Origin: Daphnia carinata
Lineage: Eukaryota > Arthropoda > Branchiopoda > Diplostraca > Daphniidae
Length of the DNA: 64,000 nucleotides
Reading direction: 5' to 3'
NCBI RefSeq assembly: GCF_022539665.2
Contig: NC_081335.1
Span: 8,556,001 to 8,620,000, forward strand
Shown here in pieces: positions 27,537 to 40,200 of this stretch. A program made the translations under genes and the position numbers. Each line of letters starts with the position of its first letter. The first letter of the stretch is position 1. A model generated the notes under the pieces. The model was not told the origin of the DNA and made no database searches. It saw nothing but the letters and a program-made list of their open reading frames with translations.

Positions 27537-30054
27537 AATATCCAAGCCCTCCATTCTCTCCTCCCACCACCCTCTGCTCCCTCCCACCCCTCCATATCAT
27601 CAATTCAAGATTCATCGGATTATGCATCATTCAGCATCTTCATTACAACGGATTCGCAAGCTTCTTCGCTTCATTGGATTACGCAAGATTCTACATCTTC
27701 ATCGCTTTGGACATCATCTACACTAAATGACGCTGGATGCCTTCAAGAAAGAAGAAAAAAGAAGAGCCATGCCTACTATCAAGGGGCTAAAAATGGCACA
27801 CAAAAAAAGATCTGTAGTACCGTTCACTACATTTCAGATCAATCCACAAGGTAGAGAAGAGGTAATCGTAGCTCGTAGGTTGTTCGTAAGTCTCCCCATG
27901 GCCACTAGGTTCATGGATGCAGGCAGCTAATCATCGGGATATGTGAGCCTCTTCGATACCGTTTTTTGTTTTCCTTGCTGTGGGTACACCAGTAGGGCGT
28001 ACAGTAGTGCGGCTATCAGGTTAGTAGGTAGGCAGGCTAGTCCAGATGCCGAATCCAGATCCGTAATAAAACGTGACAGTTTCCAAACTAGAGATACCCT
28101 TTGGCTGTTTGAGTGGCAATATGGCGATTCTTGAAGCACAAAAATGAAGTTTTGATGAGGTTGTCAACGCCTGTATCTTGATCGTGGAAAAAAATGGCGT
28201 CGCTATCGTTCAAGAAACTGCGATCCGTCGTTGTTAAACAACCGCCTTCCATGTGACTACACTGTATGGGAGAACGTAGCCCAATCGACTCCAACTCCGA
28301 AGTCTTTCATGTCATAGAATTTCGTCCAGTATAGAACAATAGAGCACAACATCTCTGTTGTAACGAAGTACTTGACTTGTTTTAACTGATACGGACAATT
28401 ACGATCGGCATTTTAAAAGAAAACGAGAATCACATGGGTATCTGTTGGCGTTGAAATAGCAGACGATAATTATAGAAGAAATTCATGAAATAGACCACTG
28501 CGACTGTTCCTACAAAAATTCTGGTAAGTGAAGACAAATTTATGGGTTAGCTTTGTCTCAACATCATTCGATTATTTCTAGTGAAGGTAGTGAAGTATTT
28601 GGCCATTTCCACGTTTCAGGTGAAACTGAAATTCCTCTACGTGTGCAGTGGGCAGGTGTGACATATCTGGTACTTGTCTGTTCAGAAGCTCTGGTGGCGA
28701 GACTGTCTCACACGCCGATTATTAGGTAAGCTCTGTCAAAAAACAATAGAAGATAAGTTTTAGAGTTTCATTACGACAGCATAAGAAATTTAGTCGTCCA
28801 AATTTATTGTTATTACGTCATTTAAATTTCCTGTGCGTTGGTGTGACGTAATCTAGCTGTTCACTTTTGCAGACAAACCGAATTTTGGCTATACAGAATA
28901 GACACGTGTTAGGGTACGTGGCCCTGTTATGTAATTTTTCATCATGTTTATAAGCCGATGAAAAAAGTGTTTATTATGCAAACGCCATTGGCGCTAATGT
29001 ATTTCTTGTTTATAATGGACTGCCTGTTGTAATTAACCACATAGCATAGCAGCCAGGTACTCATTCAAATTGATAACTGAAGGTACACATGTGGAAGACA
29101 CAAACAGATGTTCAATTACCTAGAGCTACAGCGTATCGCCACGTCCGCCAACAACAACTAGTTACTGTACGGAATGCCCGTAGGAAATTAACTATTCTAG
29201 CAGAGTGCCTCGGTAGCCATAATTTCCAGTTTAGACTTCAACATAATTATCGGTTAAAAGTAATCATTTCAGGTAATAATAGTAATATCGCCTTACATAC
29301 CGCATTACTTAATCTATATGCCATACATTTTGTTTTCTGATTGAATCAACTTTTCTTTTACAGCTCAGTTTCTGCGTAACAATTTCGAATGTGAGACAAC
29401 AAACCGTCAAACAAAATTTACATCTGTTTCGCCATTGCCATTTTACTTCGCTAAACGCTAACGTAAGAGGACAAAAAGGATGATTCATCAAAACCTATCC
29501 AGGGGGCAATCATTGGCCTGGAAACAGGATTTCCTATATTGGACAAAGGTTGTCCCACCATAAAAAAATTTGTTTAACACAAAATTCAGAAATCAAATGG
29601 GAAATTCAGTTTATTTCAACAGTCGAAATGAGAGGTATGAAAACGACAAGGTTACATGGCTGCACTATAGAGTAATCTATTCATGCTCCTTTCTCTTAGC
29701 CTCGCAGCAATGTTCAAAGGCGAACCTTGTCAATCACATTAAACGTCACTTTTTATTATTATCTTTTTCATGGAATGAGGTAAAACATTGAGGTTAAACA
29801 TAATGTTCCAAGGGCTTCATCGAATGTAACACAACAAATATTTTGCACACAATTAAGCGAATCCTGTGGTGAGTGGCACTTATTTCTTAATCACATTTGT
29901 CTAGTTTATCCTTCGATATAACCAAATAAAAATAGGCGGGAAATGAAATCATGCGCCATAAAGATCACTAGACAACAAAAAAAAAAAATACGTAGCACGG
30001 GAATAACAAAACGCTGCGTCAGATCAGTAAACGAGGTATGCAGTCGTGCGAATC
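27537..30054. other. Gap between SINE-like element and SAMD3-like gene
   Basis: No recognised gene. Open but unidentified segments are 27727-27930 (plus, ATG-led, Lys-rich), 28532-28729 (plus, no ATG, bounded by splice-like sites) and 29089-29340 (plus). None has family similarity I can name. Such a region fits decayed genes or transposon remains. Confidence 0.4.
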
Positions 30055-32550
30055 TCATCGCGGAATAGACTCTAATCGCGCCACGAAATCGGCGGTCGTG
30101 GCAGTCATGGTAGGTGTGAGTCTAAAAACTCTTTCTTCGAAAAATTTCAAAAGAGGCTTGATGAGAACGGGATAATGCAGCTGGAAAACAAAGTAGGACG
30201 CGAACAGATTCTTGAAGGCCGTGACGGAATCATCGCCACACGGAATGATGTTGCCATCGATGACCAGGTTGAAATACACTGGGTCACTCATCGTTCCGAC
30301 GCCTACCAGGTACGGGTGTGAACTCTTTGTTTGGTCTCGTGAACGGAGGGCTACTAATTCCTGAAGATTGCGATTCTCCTAATTAAGAAGAAAACATATT
30401 TTTACACAAGAGATTTAGAAAGAAAAAGGGATTTGGATACGTACAGATACGAATATCACAAGTTGATGAATTTTTTCATCAGTTGAGTTTTTGCGGATTT
30501 TTTTAATTTCTGGCATTACTAAAATGCAAATGAGCAATAGCCGGAGGAATTCTGAAAAAATGGAGCACAATAAATCATCATTTTTTTACATATTTAAGTC
30601 TAATCGTTTTTATGTGTACCGTTATTGCAAAACGGAAGAGATTCGAGTTCTTTTTCGGCAAGACGAACAAGTCGATCGGCGTAGGGTTCTACAAAACTTT
30701 GCTCGATTTCGCCAGCCATAGGGTATTTCCTCCTAAAATCGTCGTATATCTATTTTTCACCCCAGAAAAATACGAATTAAAAAATATACAGATTAAATTA
30801 ACATTTAATAAATTATACCAAGAGTCCGTTGTTGAAATCCATCATGCGGGGATACTCCGCCAGAACAAGGCTTGGAGTTTTCAAGTTTCTCCTCATTTGA
30901 TACTGTCGAAATGGATACGTCGATTCCATGGCATCGTTGATTTGCTCAGCGTTACTCGACGTCGGTATTAGACTTTTCAGCAAACGAACCATAAATTCGT
31001 GCATCTGAATTTCCTCAATTTCCAATTCTGGCCCGACTTCGTCTATAAATCCTCGAGGAATCTTCCTGTGAATTTTTTGTTTCATACTGATTTTCCTCTT
31101 GCGACATTCGGGCTGCTTCTTGCGCATCGTTTTCAGCAATGTCTCTATGAACCCTCCGGATTTCGCGTGGTAGTAGTGGCTGTGGATGAGACTGTTTCCG
31201 TCTCGAATCCCTAAACAAGGGAATGCTTGGATAATAGCAGCTGCCAACATGTCCTTTTCTTGCGTGGTTGGGTATAGCCCATATTCGTTTACCATAGCCT
31301 CTACCACCACACACACGATTGTCCTGCGTTCAGGTACTGTAAGAAAAGCCTTGTCACGCGCCAAATATTCCTCGTAAACAGCTCTGCCTTTACTACTTGC
31401 AAGGATCATTTCCGTAACGTTGAACATGGTCTAATATAGAAACGTCTTTTAGTTTACCAGTGAAGAGAAAATAATGAAGGTACAAACTACCTTTTCAGAT
31501 CTCTGCGGTGAACTGGAACTGTCAATGTTTGGAAGCTGTTGCATGTGTACTTTTGAAATCACAGTTGGCTGTTGTTGAATCGAAACAAATTCTTGTGAGG
31601 GTGGTACAGTCACTGAAAATACTGGCACAATGGTAGAAGATACTGGCACAACTGTTGTAGACACTGGAGCCATGGCTGAGCATACAGGAGTAATAGCTGT
31701 GGATACCGGGGCGACGGCTGTGCACGCCGGAGCAATTGCTGTGGATACTGGAGTAATTGATGAATATATAGGAATAGTTGTTGGAGATATTGAAATATTT
31801 GTTGGAGATACTGAGACATTTGCTTGAGATTCTGAAATGTTAACTAGAGATTCTGAAATATTGGACGATGATTCTTGAATGCTGTGTGATGTTGTGTATA
31901 TTGGGTGATGCACCATGACTGAAAAACTTTCTGTTGTTGCATTTTGTTGTGGTTGTGAGAGCTGTGCAGGTTGTGCAGGTGCAGCCGGAGCTAAAGATGG
32001 TTCTTGTGCAGCAGCTGGTTTTTGGAGAGCCTGAATTAATCTTTCCATCTTCTTTTTGTGGCCTAGTTTCAGCTTAAGCTCATTCAAGTCCTCTCTGGTA
32101 AGAGTCATAAGACTCGGTCCATCAATATCTTCATCTAGAAAAGGGACAAAATTGAAGTAGAATAGATCCATTTTGTCTTGAACGGCAAAGAAAAAGCAGT
32201 GCAGACTGACCTCTAAACCGCTCAACAACTAATGAATCAAAACCTTCCATTCTGAGTTTTCTTGCAACATCTTCTGAACTCCATCTTGATACATCATTAT
32301 CAAGCTGTAAATCAATATCACATTCCATTGCTATGTCACTAAACGTCAGTTCTTCTAAATCATGGCAATGTTGCTGTGTTTGACTCTGCTCAAATTGTGG
32401 ATTTTCCTTGGGTGGTTCTGTAGTTATAAAGTGAACTGAACGAAAATGTTCGAAGAGATCTTTAGAGTCCCCAGGAATCTCTATATTGCAAAGGAAACAG
32501 CTCGAATTCATAGGTAAACTGGTGCTTGATCGCACGCGACGCTTTGGCAT
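30055..32550 (-). CDS. C2H2-SAM protein with SAMD3-like C-terminal region
   Basis: Six exons (32550-32211, 32134-31491, 31430-30819, 30749-30620, 30551-30445, 30378-30055) give 718 residues. In order: a C2H2 zinc finger (C18, C21, H35, H40); a SAM domain at about 88-152 (WSSEDVARKLRMEGFDSLVV, IDGPSLMTLTREDLNELKL); a Gln/Pro/Ser/Thr stretch with degenerate repeats (about 165-320); and a large C-terminal region. That region has the layout of the SAMD3-like family of invertebrates and fish: an EYLARDKAFLTVPERR helix block, FRRKYPMAGEIEQSF, and the ending FASYFVFQLHYPVLIKPLLK. The function of this family is unknown; SAM and zinc finger suggest nucleic-acid or protein assembly roles (inference). 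The exon 4 acceptor was set at 30749 because it alone keeps the frame open. The ATG at 32550 is the first true ATG after a candidate 5' UTR acceptor. Confidence 0.82.
31600..31860 (-). repeat. Degenerate 24-nt coding repeat in the SAM-protein linker
   Basis: The exon 2 linker encodes about nine imperfect 8-residue units of the type T-x-IAPVSTA, preceded by NISES/NISIS units. Codons differ between units, so the repeats are old or selected at protein level. Repeat number is likely to vary between alleles (inference). Confidence 0.75.
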
Positions 32551-34209
32551 TCTATGCAAAATGGAACCTGATTCAAACGAAAATTAGCACAACAAATTGC
32601 CAAGCTATGCAAAAATTAAGCATTACCGGTGGCGACACCCGGTCAGTTCGCAACTCGTGGAAACAATCCAAGAGTAGCGCAGTACACAATAATATGGTGC
32701 TACTTCAGCTTGGCTAGGTCCGTTGCGAGTGAACACGATTATCTCAAGAGACGATATTTAAACTCTTTATTTCTTCCTCGAAGACATTGAAAGACTGAAA
32801 TGCCACGCATGCTACACGCTTGTTGTTGCCACGTCGTCTGCGCTTTGCTTATAACGTGGCTCGATGTGTTGTGGTTTAAATCTTGTTTTCTTATTATTTC
32901 CACCAGATGACCCACCCAGCCTACGGCGAAAGGCTTCAACTTCTAGCCAATAGAATTACAGGTTAAGCGAAAGGCCCAAAAGCCCTTCAAGCAACTACTT
33001 GATTATGCATAAAAAAAGCGCGGATTTATTTTTACAGAGAATAATGGAACATTCTGTTAACACAAAATTAAACATAATTGCAGTAACCTCCTGATCGTTT
33101 TGCCACCTGAGAACATGTTTTTCATTATCTTTTATCTTCATGATTCTTCCAGTAGTACCTGACATGGGATTGTGGAAGAACATTTTTTTGTTTTGTGTTT
33201 AGTTTGTCGTCTACGCCAGATTTGCACCAGGCCAGAACTGAAATGTTGGACCATTCAGGTGACGGTGTCCACCCGACCACAAAGCAGCATTCCGATCAGC
33301 TGTTATTGTTAAGTTGTCGATTAAGTATCATGTGTTTTACGAAAAATGTTACCGCCCGCTGTTACTGTTGGCATGTGTCTAAGGCGTGTTGACATTTGGT
33401 ATGTGAAAGCATCCATGACTGACATGTCTACGTCTCCGCCATCTTCCACATGTCAAGTCGACCAGTGGGAGAGGAAAAAGCCAGAGGGCAGAAACCAAGG
33501 AAAAAGATCAATTTCGAAAACTAAACTTCATTTACCGTTAAAGTCATTTGAATTACCCAGCGTTTTCTCGTTATTTATCTTTAAGTGTAAGTTTTGCAAC
33601 AGACAATGGCGCACCAGTGACGGCGCACGTACTGTTTTTGCATAACGTGTTCCCCATAACCGTCCAGCCCTTCAGAAAAAAAAACAACACGTCAGGTAAA
33701 GAGGCAAAATGTGGCAATATAATGGTTCGAACACATATGAAAGAAGCTAGAGGCTATCCTCAAAACAAATGGACTGTGGTCAGGCAATCAAATTGTTTTC
33801 AAAAACAGTAAAAATGAATAAAGTTTTTGATAACGTTTTTTTGCAGATTAACCCTACAAGGCTTTGTTTAGAAACATTACACAACATTTCACAATACATT
33901 ACTTATCTGTTTCCAAAAATAGTGCAGCACCCGAGGGTCATTTTGTTACACTTTCGAGAAACTTACAGTAACAGTTCTATTTGGCAACCCAGGAAAGAAC
34001 AACCAATTTGCCTCGACAAACATCCCAGTTTGAAGTGTACACAATGACGGACAAGTAGAGCGGGAAAAAAGGTCGATCGATTGGGGTCTCCCTGGTTGTA
34101 TCGATTAAACATCATCCAGGATGTGCAGTTCACGGCCACTTTCATTCCCATCAGATCGTTTCATTTGCTTCCAACAAAATTTAAAAAAAAAGATTTCCAG
34201 TAAAAAGAA
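32551..34209. other. Divergent intergenic region, SAMD3-like gene and dynein-like gene
   Basis: About 1.65 kb between head-to-head genes. An acceptor-like site (TTTCCAG) at 34200 precedes the dynein ATG, so a 5' UTR exon lies upstream. A 33415-33645 plus-strand frame starting MTDMSTSPPSSTCQVDQWER is hydrophilic and could be a first coding exon of an alternative transcript. I could not link it in phase. Confidence 0.45.
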
Positions 34210-37200
34210 ATGCATAAAAGAACAAGGAGACCACCGGTCACCGTGTTATCAGCCACGAGATCAGAACCAAATTGCATTTTTCATCGCCGTTATCGTTTAA
34301 AAATCAGACGGAAATTATTACGCGCCATCGTGTTGGGAAGTGATGACTCCGATTGCCTCATTGACGATATCCAGTTGGCTGCCCGTATGGAAATGGCATT
34401 GCTCGATCCACTTCCACGACCTCACACCGACATCGCCAGAATTTGGTTACGTTACTCATTTCACGTTGCTGATTATTTCCAGAGCGAGAAGATCGCTGCC
34501 ATTCAGCCATCTTTACTGGAACGTGTCAGCCAATCGAAGTTATTACAACAGTCTGGATGTCGTTCAGTTTGGGAGGATTCGCTCGAGGTGGACATTCGTA
34601 AAAGTTACAATCGTTTTGTGAAGACGGCAGCCCTGGATTTCATCCTTAGCGATGGCAGCTCTCTCAACTGGACTTGTAAACGTGACCAACCACTTCTAAT
34701 GGCCAAGAGTTGCCCACGACCAACTGAACGCCATCGACCCATGATAGCCGTCCAACGTTCACTTGGTCGCAAGCTTTGCGTTCACCATTTTTATGGTAGC
34801 AAACTGATCGCTCTTTGGTACAAGTTTATCAGGTTAGTGAACCCTAAAATGAAAGAAAATCTAAGTTGATAGAAAGTAAAGTTTGGTTGAATAATAGGCC
34901 GATCGAGTGGCAAAATTCATCACAGCAAGACTACTGGGAAATTGGCGAACTAAAAACCAATTGGGAAAAACTATTATTAGCAGCCGAACGTCGGTTGGTC
35001 GATGGATGGCAGACAATCGTCAAAAGCATCGCTAAATATGTAACTAAATCAAAGACTTTTGGTGGATATTGCTCCAATAATTTGTGTTGAATTTCAAATA
35101 GGCTTTGAGGAAAAAAGTGACTCTGCCATCTGATGGCAATATCAGTCTTATTTGCCGGACGTTGGATACCCTCGTCGGCCTATTGCTCCAGCAATGGCGA
35201 AAGGAAAGCATGACCAATTTTGGTCAATGCTTGTATCAAGACAGCTACTCTAAAATAGAAGTAATTAATATTCGTGTTTCAATCCTTGGGAAAAAGCGTA
35301 CGTCAAATAAAACGAATGTTCTTTTTAGAATCAGATGGTGTTTGTGATTCACGTGGTGGTCATCAACGGCCAGCTGAAATTCGAACCGCCCGTCCACGAC
35401 ATCAGCGAAGCTTGGGGCCAATTTTGCGATTTGCTGTCCGTGGCTGCCTACCGGGCACTTCAGTCCAGCAGCATCGTTTTCGACATGATTAAAAAGCAAA
35501 TCAACGGCCAGACCCACACTGATCATATTCCTTCTATTAAGGTACAATAAGATAACGAAAAGGCGAAATTAATTTTTTTTTTTATTTCCGTCATTTGGCT
35601 TATTAATTTAAATCGATTGCAATAATATTCAAACTAATTTTAAGGCTGTTTTGTGGTGACGTGGATCATTTGCATATTGTTTTTGCTTTTGAATTTAGTT
35701 TCCCTCCCTCCTTGAACTACTTTGAAAAACAAATTGTTTTCCTTGGATTTAGTTTGGGGTTGAATCATGAAAATCAATTCCCTGGGGGAGAAGTTTGCAT
35801 AAATTTTGGTTTCCCCCCTCCCTGTGGTATACCATGGCCTTGACAGCTGATTTATCCAGCCTCCCAAAGAAAAATTGCCCAATAGGAGGGCACTTGAGAT
35901 TTGATTATCTTCGATTTATGGCGCACTTTTCAATGAACACTCGAATTAGTGAGACGTAATTTCTGAATTTCCTTTAGTTTAGTGGAATTAGTTTAACTAA
36001 TGAGACAGCTAACCTTGTTAAGTGAATGTTGAATATCAATTCTAATTGTGTGCAACTTTAATTTTAATTTCTTTGTATATCAGTTGAAAATTAATTGTTT
36101 GTTCAAATCGATTAGGTAAAAACACCTTCGGAATTTTTGGACTACATGCGCCAAGTGATCGCAGATGCTTTTCGAAATGACGAAACTATTCTGACTGGAG
36201 CTCTCGAGAAATTCCTCGTCTTTGCTTGTTTTTTGAAAGAAAACTCGGTAAACTGTAATTTTTTATATAACATTCATTATTCATCATTTGAAAGGAAATG
36301 TTACTAGGATGAATTTGAAGATTTGGATAAACCAGATGTCGATTTCGACCTTCTTCGAGAAAGAATCGAACATTATCGAGAGGTGCTCAAAACGATAGAA
36401 GCCGATTTGCCATGCACGTTATCTGTCGGTCAGCGTTACCTGGTCCAACTGGGAGGACTCAGGTCTGCTCTGGAAAACAAAATCGCATCGATAATCGACC
36501 AACTTCTCACGCGATTCAGCAAGAACTTTACATCTTCAGCCACCACGTACCTACTTTACGCAATTTTTGTTTAAATTTACATATTTTTAAATGGCCTTCT
36601 TAAGTATCTGTCAAGATTATGCGGAATACGCTGACATGGCCCTGACTGTGCCACAGACGACTGCACAATGGATCCATCAGCGGGATCAAGTGTGGCGATT
36701 GGTGGAGACGACATTGCCCGAAGCAGACGATAAAATCCTCAAGATCCTGCGTTGCTACCTGTTCATGTGCGACCAGATGAAAGTGAACGAAACTCATTCG
36801 GCACTGGCACGAGAGGTCATCATGTGGAAGAGACGAATGAACGCGTCGCAAGTCGAACACGGTCGTCTGCTCAAACGGAAGAGAATCGAACTAGAAGAGG
36901 CTCTTAAAGTAACGTAAATTAGTATTAAATTTGAAATTCGCAACTAATCGGCGTACAAAATCATAGAACAAACGCGGAAAAGTGGCTGAAAATATGACCG
37001 TCTACAACAACATCATGGATAGCTTCCAGAAAATGGGTGATATCGAATCGCTGGGCCAGTACGTCGTACAGGCCCGATCGCTTCTTTTCCGTCTGGAAGA
37101 AGCCATCCGCAATGTCCAAGGTATTAACGAAGAGGAAGTTTATTTCGAATGGGAAGTCACCGAATATCCTACACTTGCCCAGGTATTTAATGACGATCAT

Positions 37201-40200
37201 TATTTCTGCAATCAACGAGTTTACTTCATTGGATTTGATAGGTCCGAGAACGTTTGACACCGTTCTTGAATTTTTTCGAGATGTCTTCGTCTTTCTTGAC
37301 CCAGCAACAAAATTGGCTGGACAGCCGTCTGGGATCTTTCAATCCGGACACGATCGTTCGTGAAACGGAGAATTTCTCTCAGAATTTAGCGACGGTGGAG
37401 GAACAACTGCCAGATGTTTCTGATGTGCGCCATCTGTTGAGCCAAGTGGAAACTAAATTGCGCGATTTCAATAAAGTCTTGCCACTCATCCGCACGCTGG
37501 GCAATCCAGCTCTACGAGAACGACATTGGGAGCAAATCTGGGACACTGTCGGTGTCCGGCTGAGTTCCGAAGCGGCCACATCGCTCCAGCAGTTACTGGC
37601 CTTGCAGCTCAACGAGCACTTGAAAAAGATTGAAGTCATTAGCAATTCGGCAACGCAGGAAATGTCATTAGAAAACTCTTTACTCCGTATGAAGAATCAA
37701 TGGGTTAACGTGATGCTGCCCGTCGAGAATTACAGGCAATTTTTTAATTCTATAATTTAATAATCAAGTTAAAATTGGATGCTTTTGTTCCAGAGTGGGC
37801 GAAGGTAAAGTGTTGGGCAAGGTGGATACAATCCAACTGCTGGTCGAAGATCACATGATGGAAACGCAGATTATGAGGAGATCTCCTTACGTTAAACCGT
37901 TTGAGAAAGACGCAAAGTATTAAAATCTTATTTTAATAATTTCGCATTTAATTGAATTTTCTTTTAGGGAATGGGAGCAGCAATTAAACGATCTGCGGGT
38001 CCTTTTAGAACATTGTGTTTTCATTCAGGATCGTTGGTGCAGCCTGGAACCTCTACTGACATCGCCAGATGTCCTCAGCATCGCTCCCGAAGAGGCCCGC
38101 AAATTCAGCGCCATCGATAAAGTACGAAACAATTTTATTATTTTTCATTTGAATTTAATTTATATTTTAAATGATCAGAATTGGAGGGATGTGCTCGGTC
38201 TGGTTGCTCAATGCAAACAAGTCTTTTCGCTCCTCTACGCCGAGCGGATGAACGAGCGTCTCAATGTTTGCATCCAGCAGGTCATTCTTAAAAACTAAAT
38301 TTAAATTAATTCAATTAATTAACTGAATGGAATACAGATCCAGCAATTAGAAAAGAATCTGCAGAATCTTATGGAGAATAAGCGTCTCCAGTACCCTCGC
38401 TTCTTCCTGCTGGCCGAGGACGAGCTGAAACGGCTTCTTTCCCTGTCCAGGGATCCTCACAAATTCGCTACTTGCCTCTGGCGCCTCTACGAGGGCGTCC
38501 ACAATTTAGAATTCACCGCCGAGAACGACGTCACTCACGTCGTCTCGGCCACCGGCGAGCGGCTGGCCCTGAAAGAGCCCGTCAGCTACGCCAAATGCAA
38601 AGGCCAACTGGACAAGTTCCTCAATCAGCTGGAAGCCGTTCTCAAACAAACGCTCATTCAGGTACATCCATTTAATTCTTTTTAAATTCATTCAAAACGT
38701 TTAATCGTATAAAATTAGGTTATTACGGAGACGTTGAAAGATTTCGATGGAACGGATTCGAAGATGCTTTTATCGGCTCCGTCGCAAATCGCCATCTTGT
38801 CCGTCCAGGTGTACTGCACGAATGCCATAGACGCGGCCTTTGAATCCGGCCGTTTATTGCAAGACGACGTGGCTGGAAAACTCGATTCGTTCCTCACTAA
38901 TTTGCAGAAACAATTGGCCGCCTCGTCCGATCCCGTTCATCGTCTGACGGCCGAGTCCGTCACGCTGATCGCTCTTTACTATCGCGATTTGTTACGCGAT
39001 TTGATGTCGACGGAGGACCAAAGTGCGGCCGTTTTGGCCTGGGAAGGATCCCTGAAATTCCGATGGATCGAAAATCGAGTCCAGATTCACGTCCTGGACA
39101 TGTGCCTGGAATACGGCATGGAATACATCGGATTGCCTCCGCGCATGATCGCCTACGCCGATGCTAAACGCGTGGCCCTGATCATCAGCAACGCCCTGTG
39201 TCACCATCTAGCGGGCATTTTAGTAGGCGAACCTCGAACGGAGCTCCTGGAGAGTTTGTCGCACTGCCTGGGCCAGCGGTTGGTCCGTTTCGATTGTTCT
39301 GCACGTGTCGGAGCTAGTGACATCTTGCGGCAGATCCGGGGAGCCACAACCTGCGGCATTTGGTTGTGCTACAATCGTCTGGACGACCTGGAAAGACCGA
39401 CCATAGCCTTCATGACGTCCCTGTTGGTCCAGCTGCAAAACATGGCGTCCACCACTCCACCGTGGCTGGAACTTTCCGAATCCGGCATGCCTCAATACGG
39501 AATTTTCTGTTTGACCGAGACAGCCGAGTACCATCACAAATATTTCGACGCCAACCTCAAACGGACGACTAACCTCTCCCTGCCGGAAGTCGATGCCCTG
39601 GCCCAGATCCTCTTTCCTGGACCCTGGGCTGCTGTTGTTGGATTCCTCGATCATTGCCGGAAGCCGGAAGATAAAGACGAACAGCAATCGTCTGCCATTG
39701 GAATTTTAAAACAAATTTTCGCCACGTCCAGGAGGTCCAGTTTGAGCGCGGCTTTGGATTCGTGGCAATCGGCCCGGCTTCCGCTAGATCAGGCGGCCGA
39801 TAGTAGCAAGAAATTGAATCAAATCATTCCGGGTGATAAGCTGGTCAAATCCGACTGGACCAAAGATCCAGTGGTGATGGCGTGTCCAGCTGCTTGCCAG
39901 ACGTTGCGGCTCCACCTGACGGAGCAAATCAAATGGAAGTTGTCCCATTTATCTCAAGCGTTCCAGCACGCCAGATTGCCCGTCTTGCTCTTCGGCCTGC
40001 GTTTCAGCGGCAAGAGCTCCTTGTTGAGCCTCCTGATCGAGTCCTTACGGCTGGCCAGACCTCAACGGCCCATCACAATGGAAAGGATTTGCATCGGGGC
40101 TTATGATGAAGAAGATTTGATGAGCAACATGTCCACGTCCATCATTCCTCAGCTTGTCCAGCGCAGTTTAGATCCGGACAAAGGCGATCTTCTCATCGTC

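Noticed and set aside
27421-27630. Minus-strand frame with a WRWRDLNPG motif
   Set aside because: It is the antisense of the tRNA-like B-box module, a common artefact in predicted proteins.
27727-27930. Lys-rich 67-codon plus frame after the SINE-like element
   Set aside because: Composition is unspecific, no family match and it follows repetitive sequence; probably part of repeat debris.
33415-33645. ATG-led hydrophilic frame as first exon of the dynein-like gene
   Set aside because: No donor could be joined in phase to 34210; an in-frame stop at 34201 just after the acceptor argues for translation starting at 34210.
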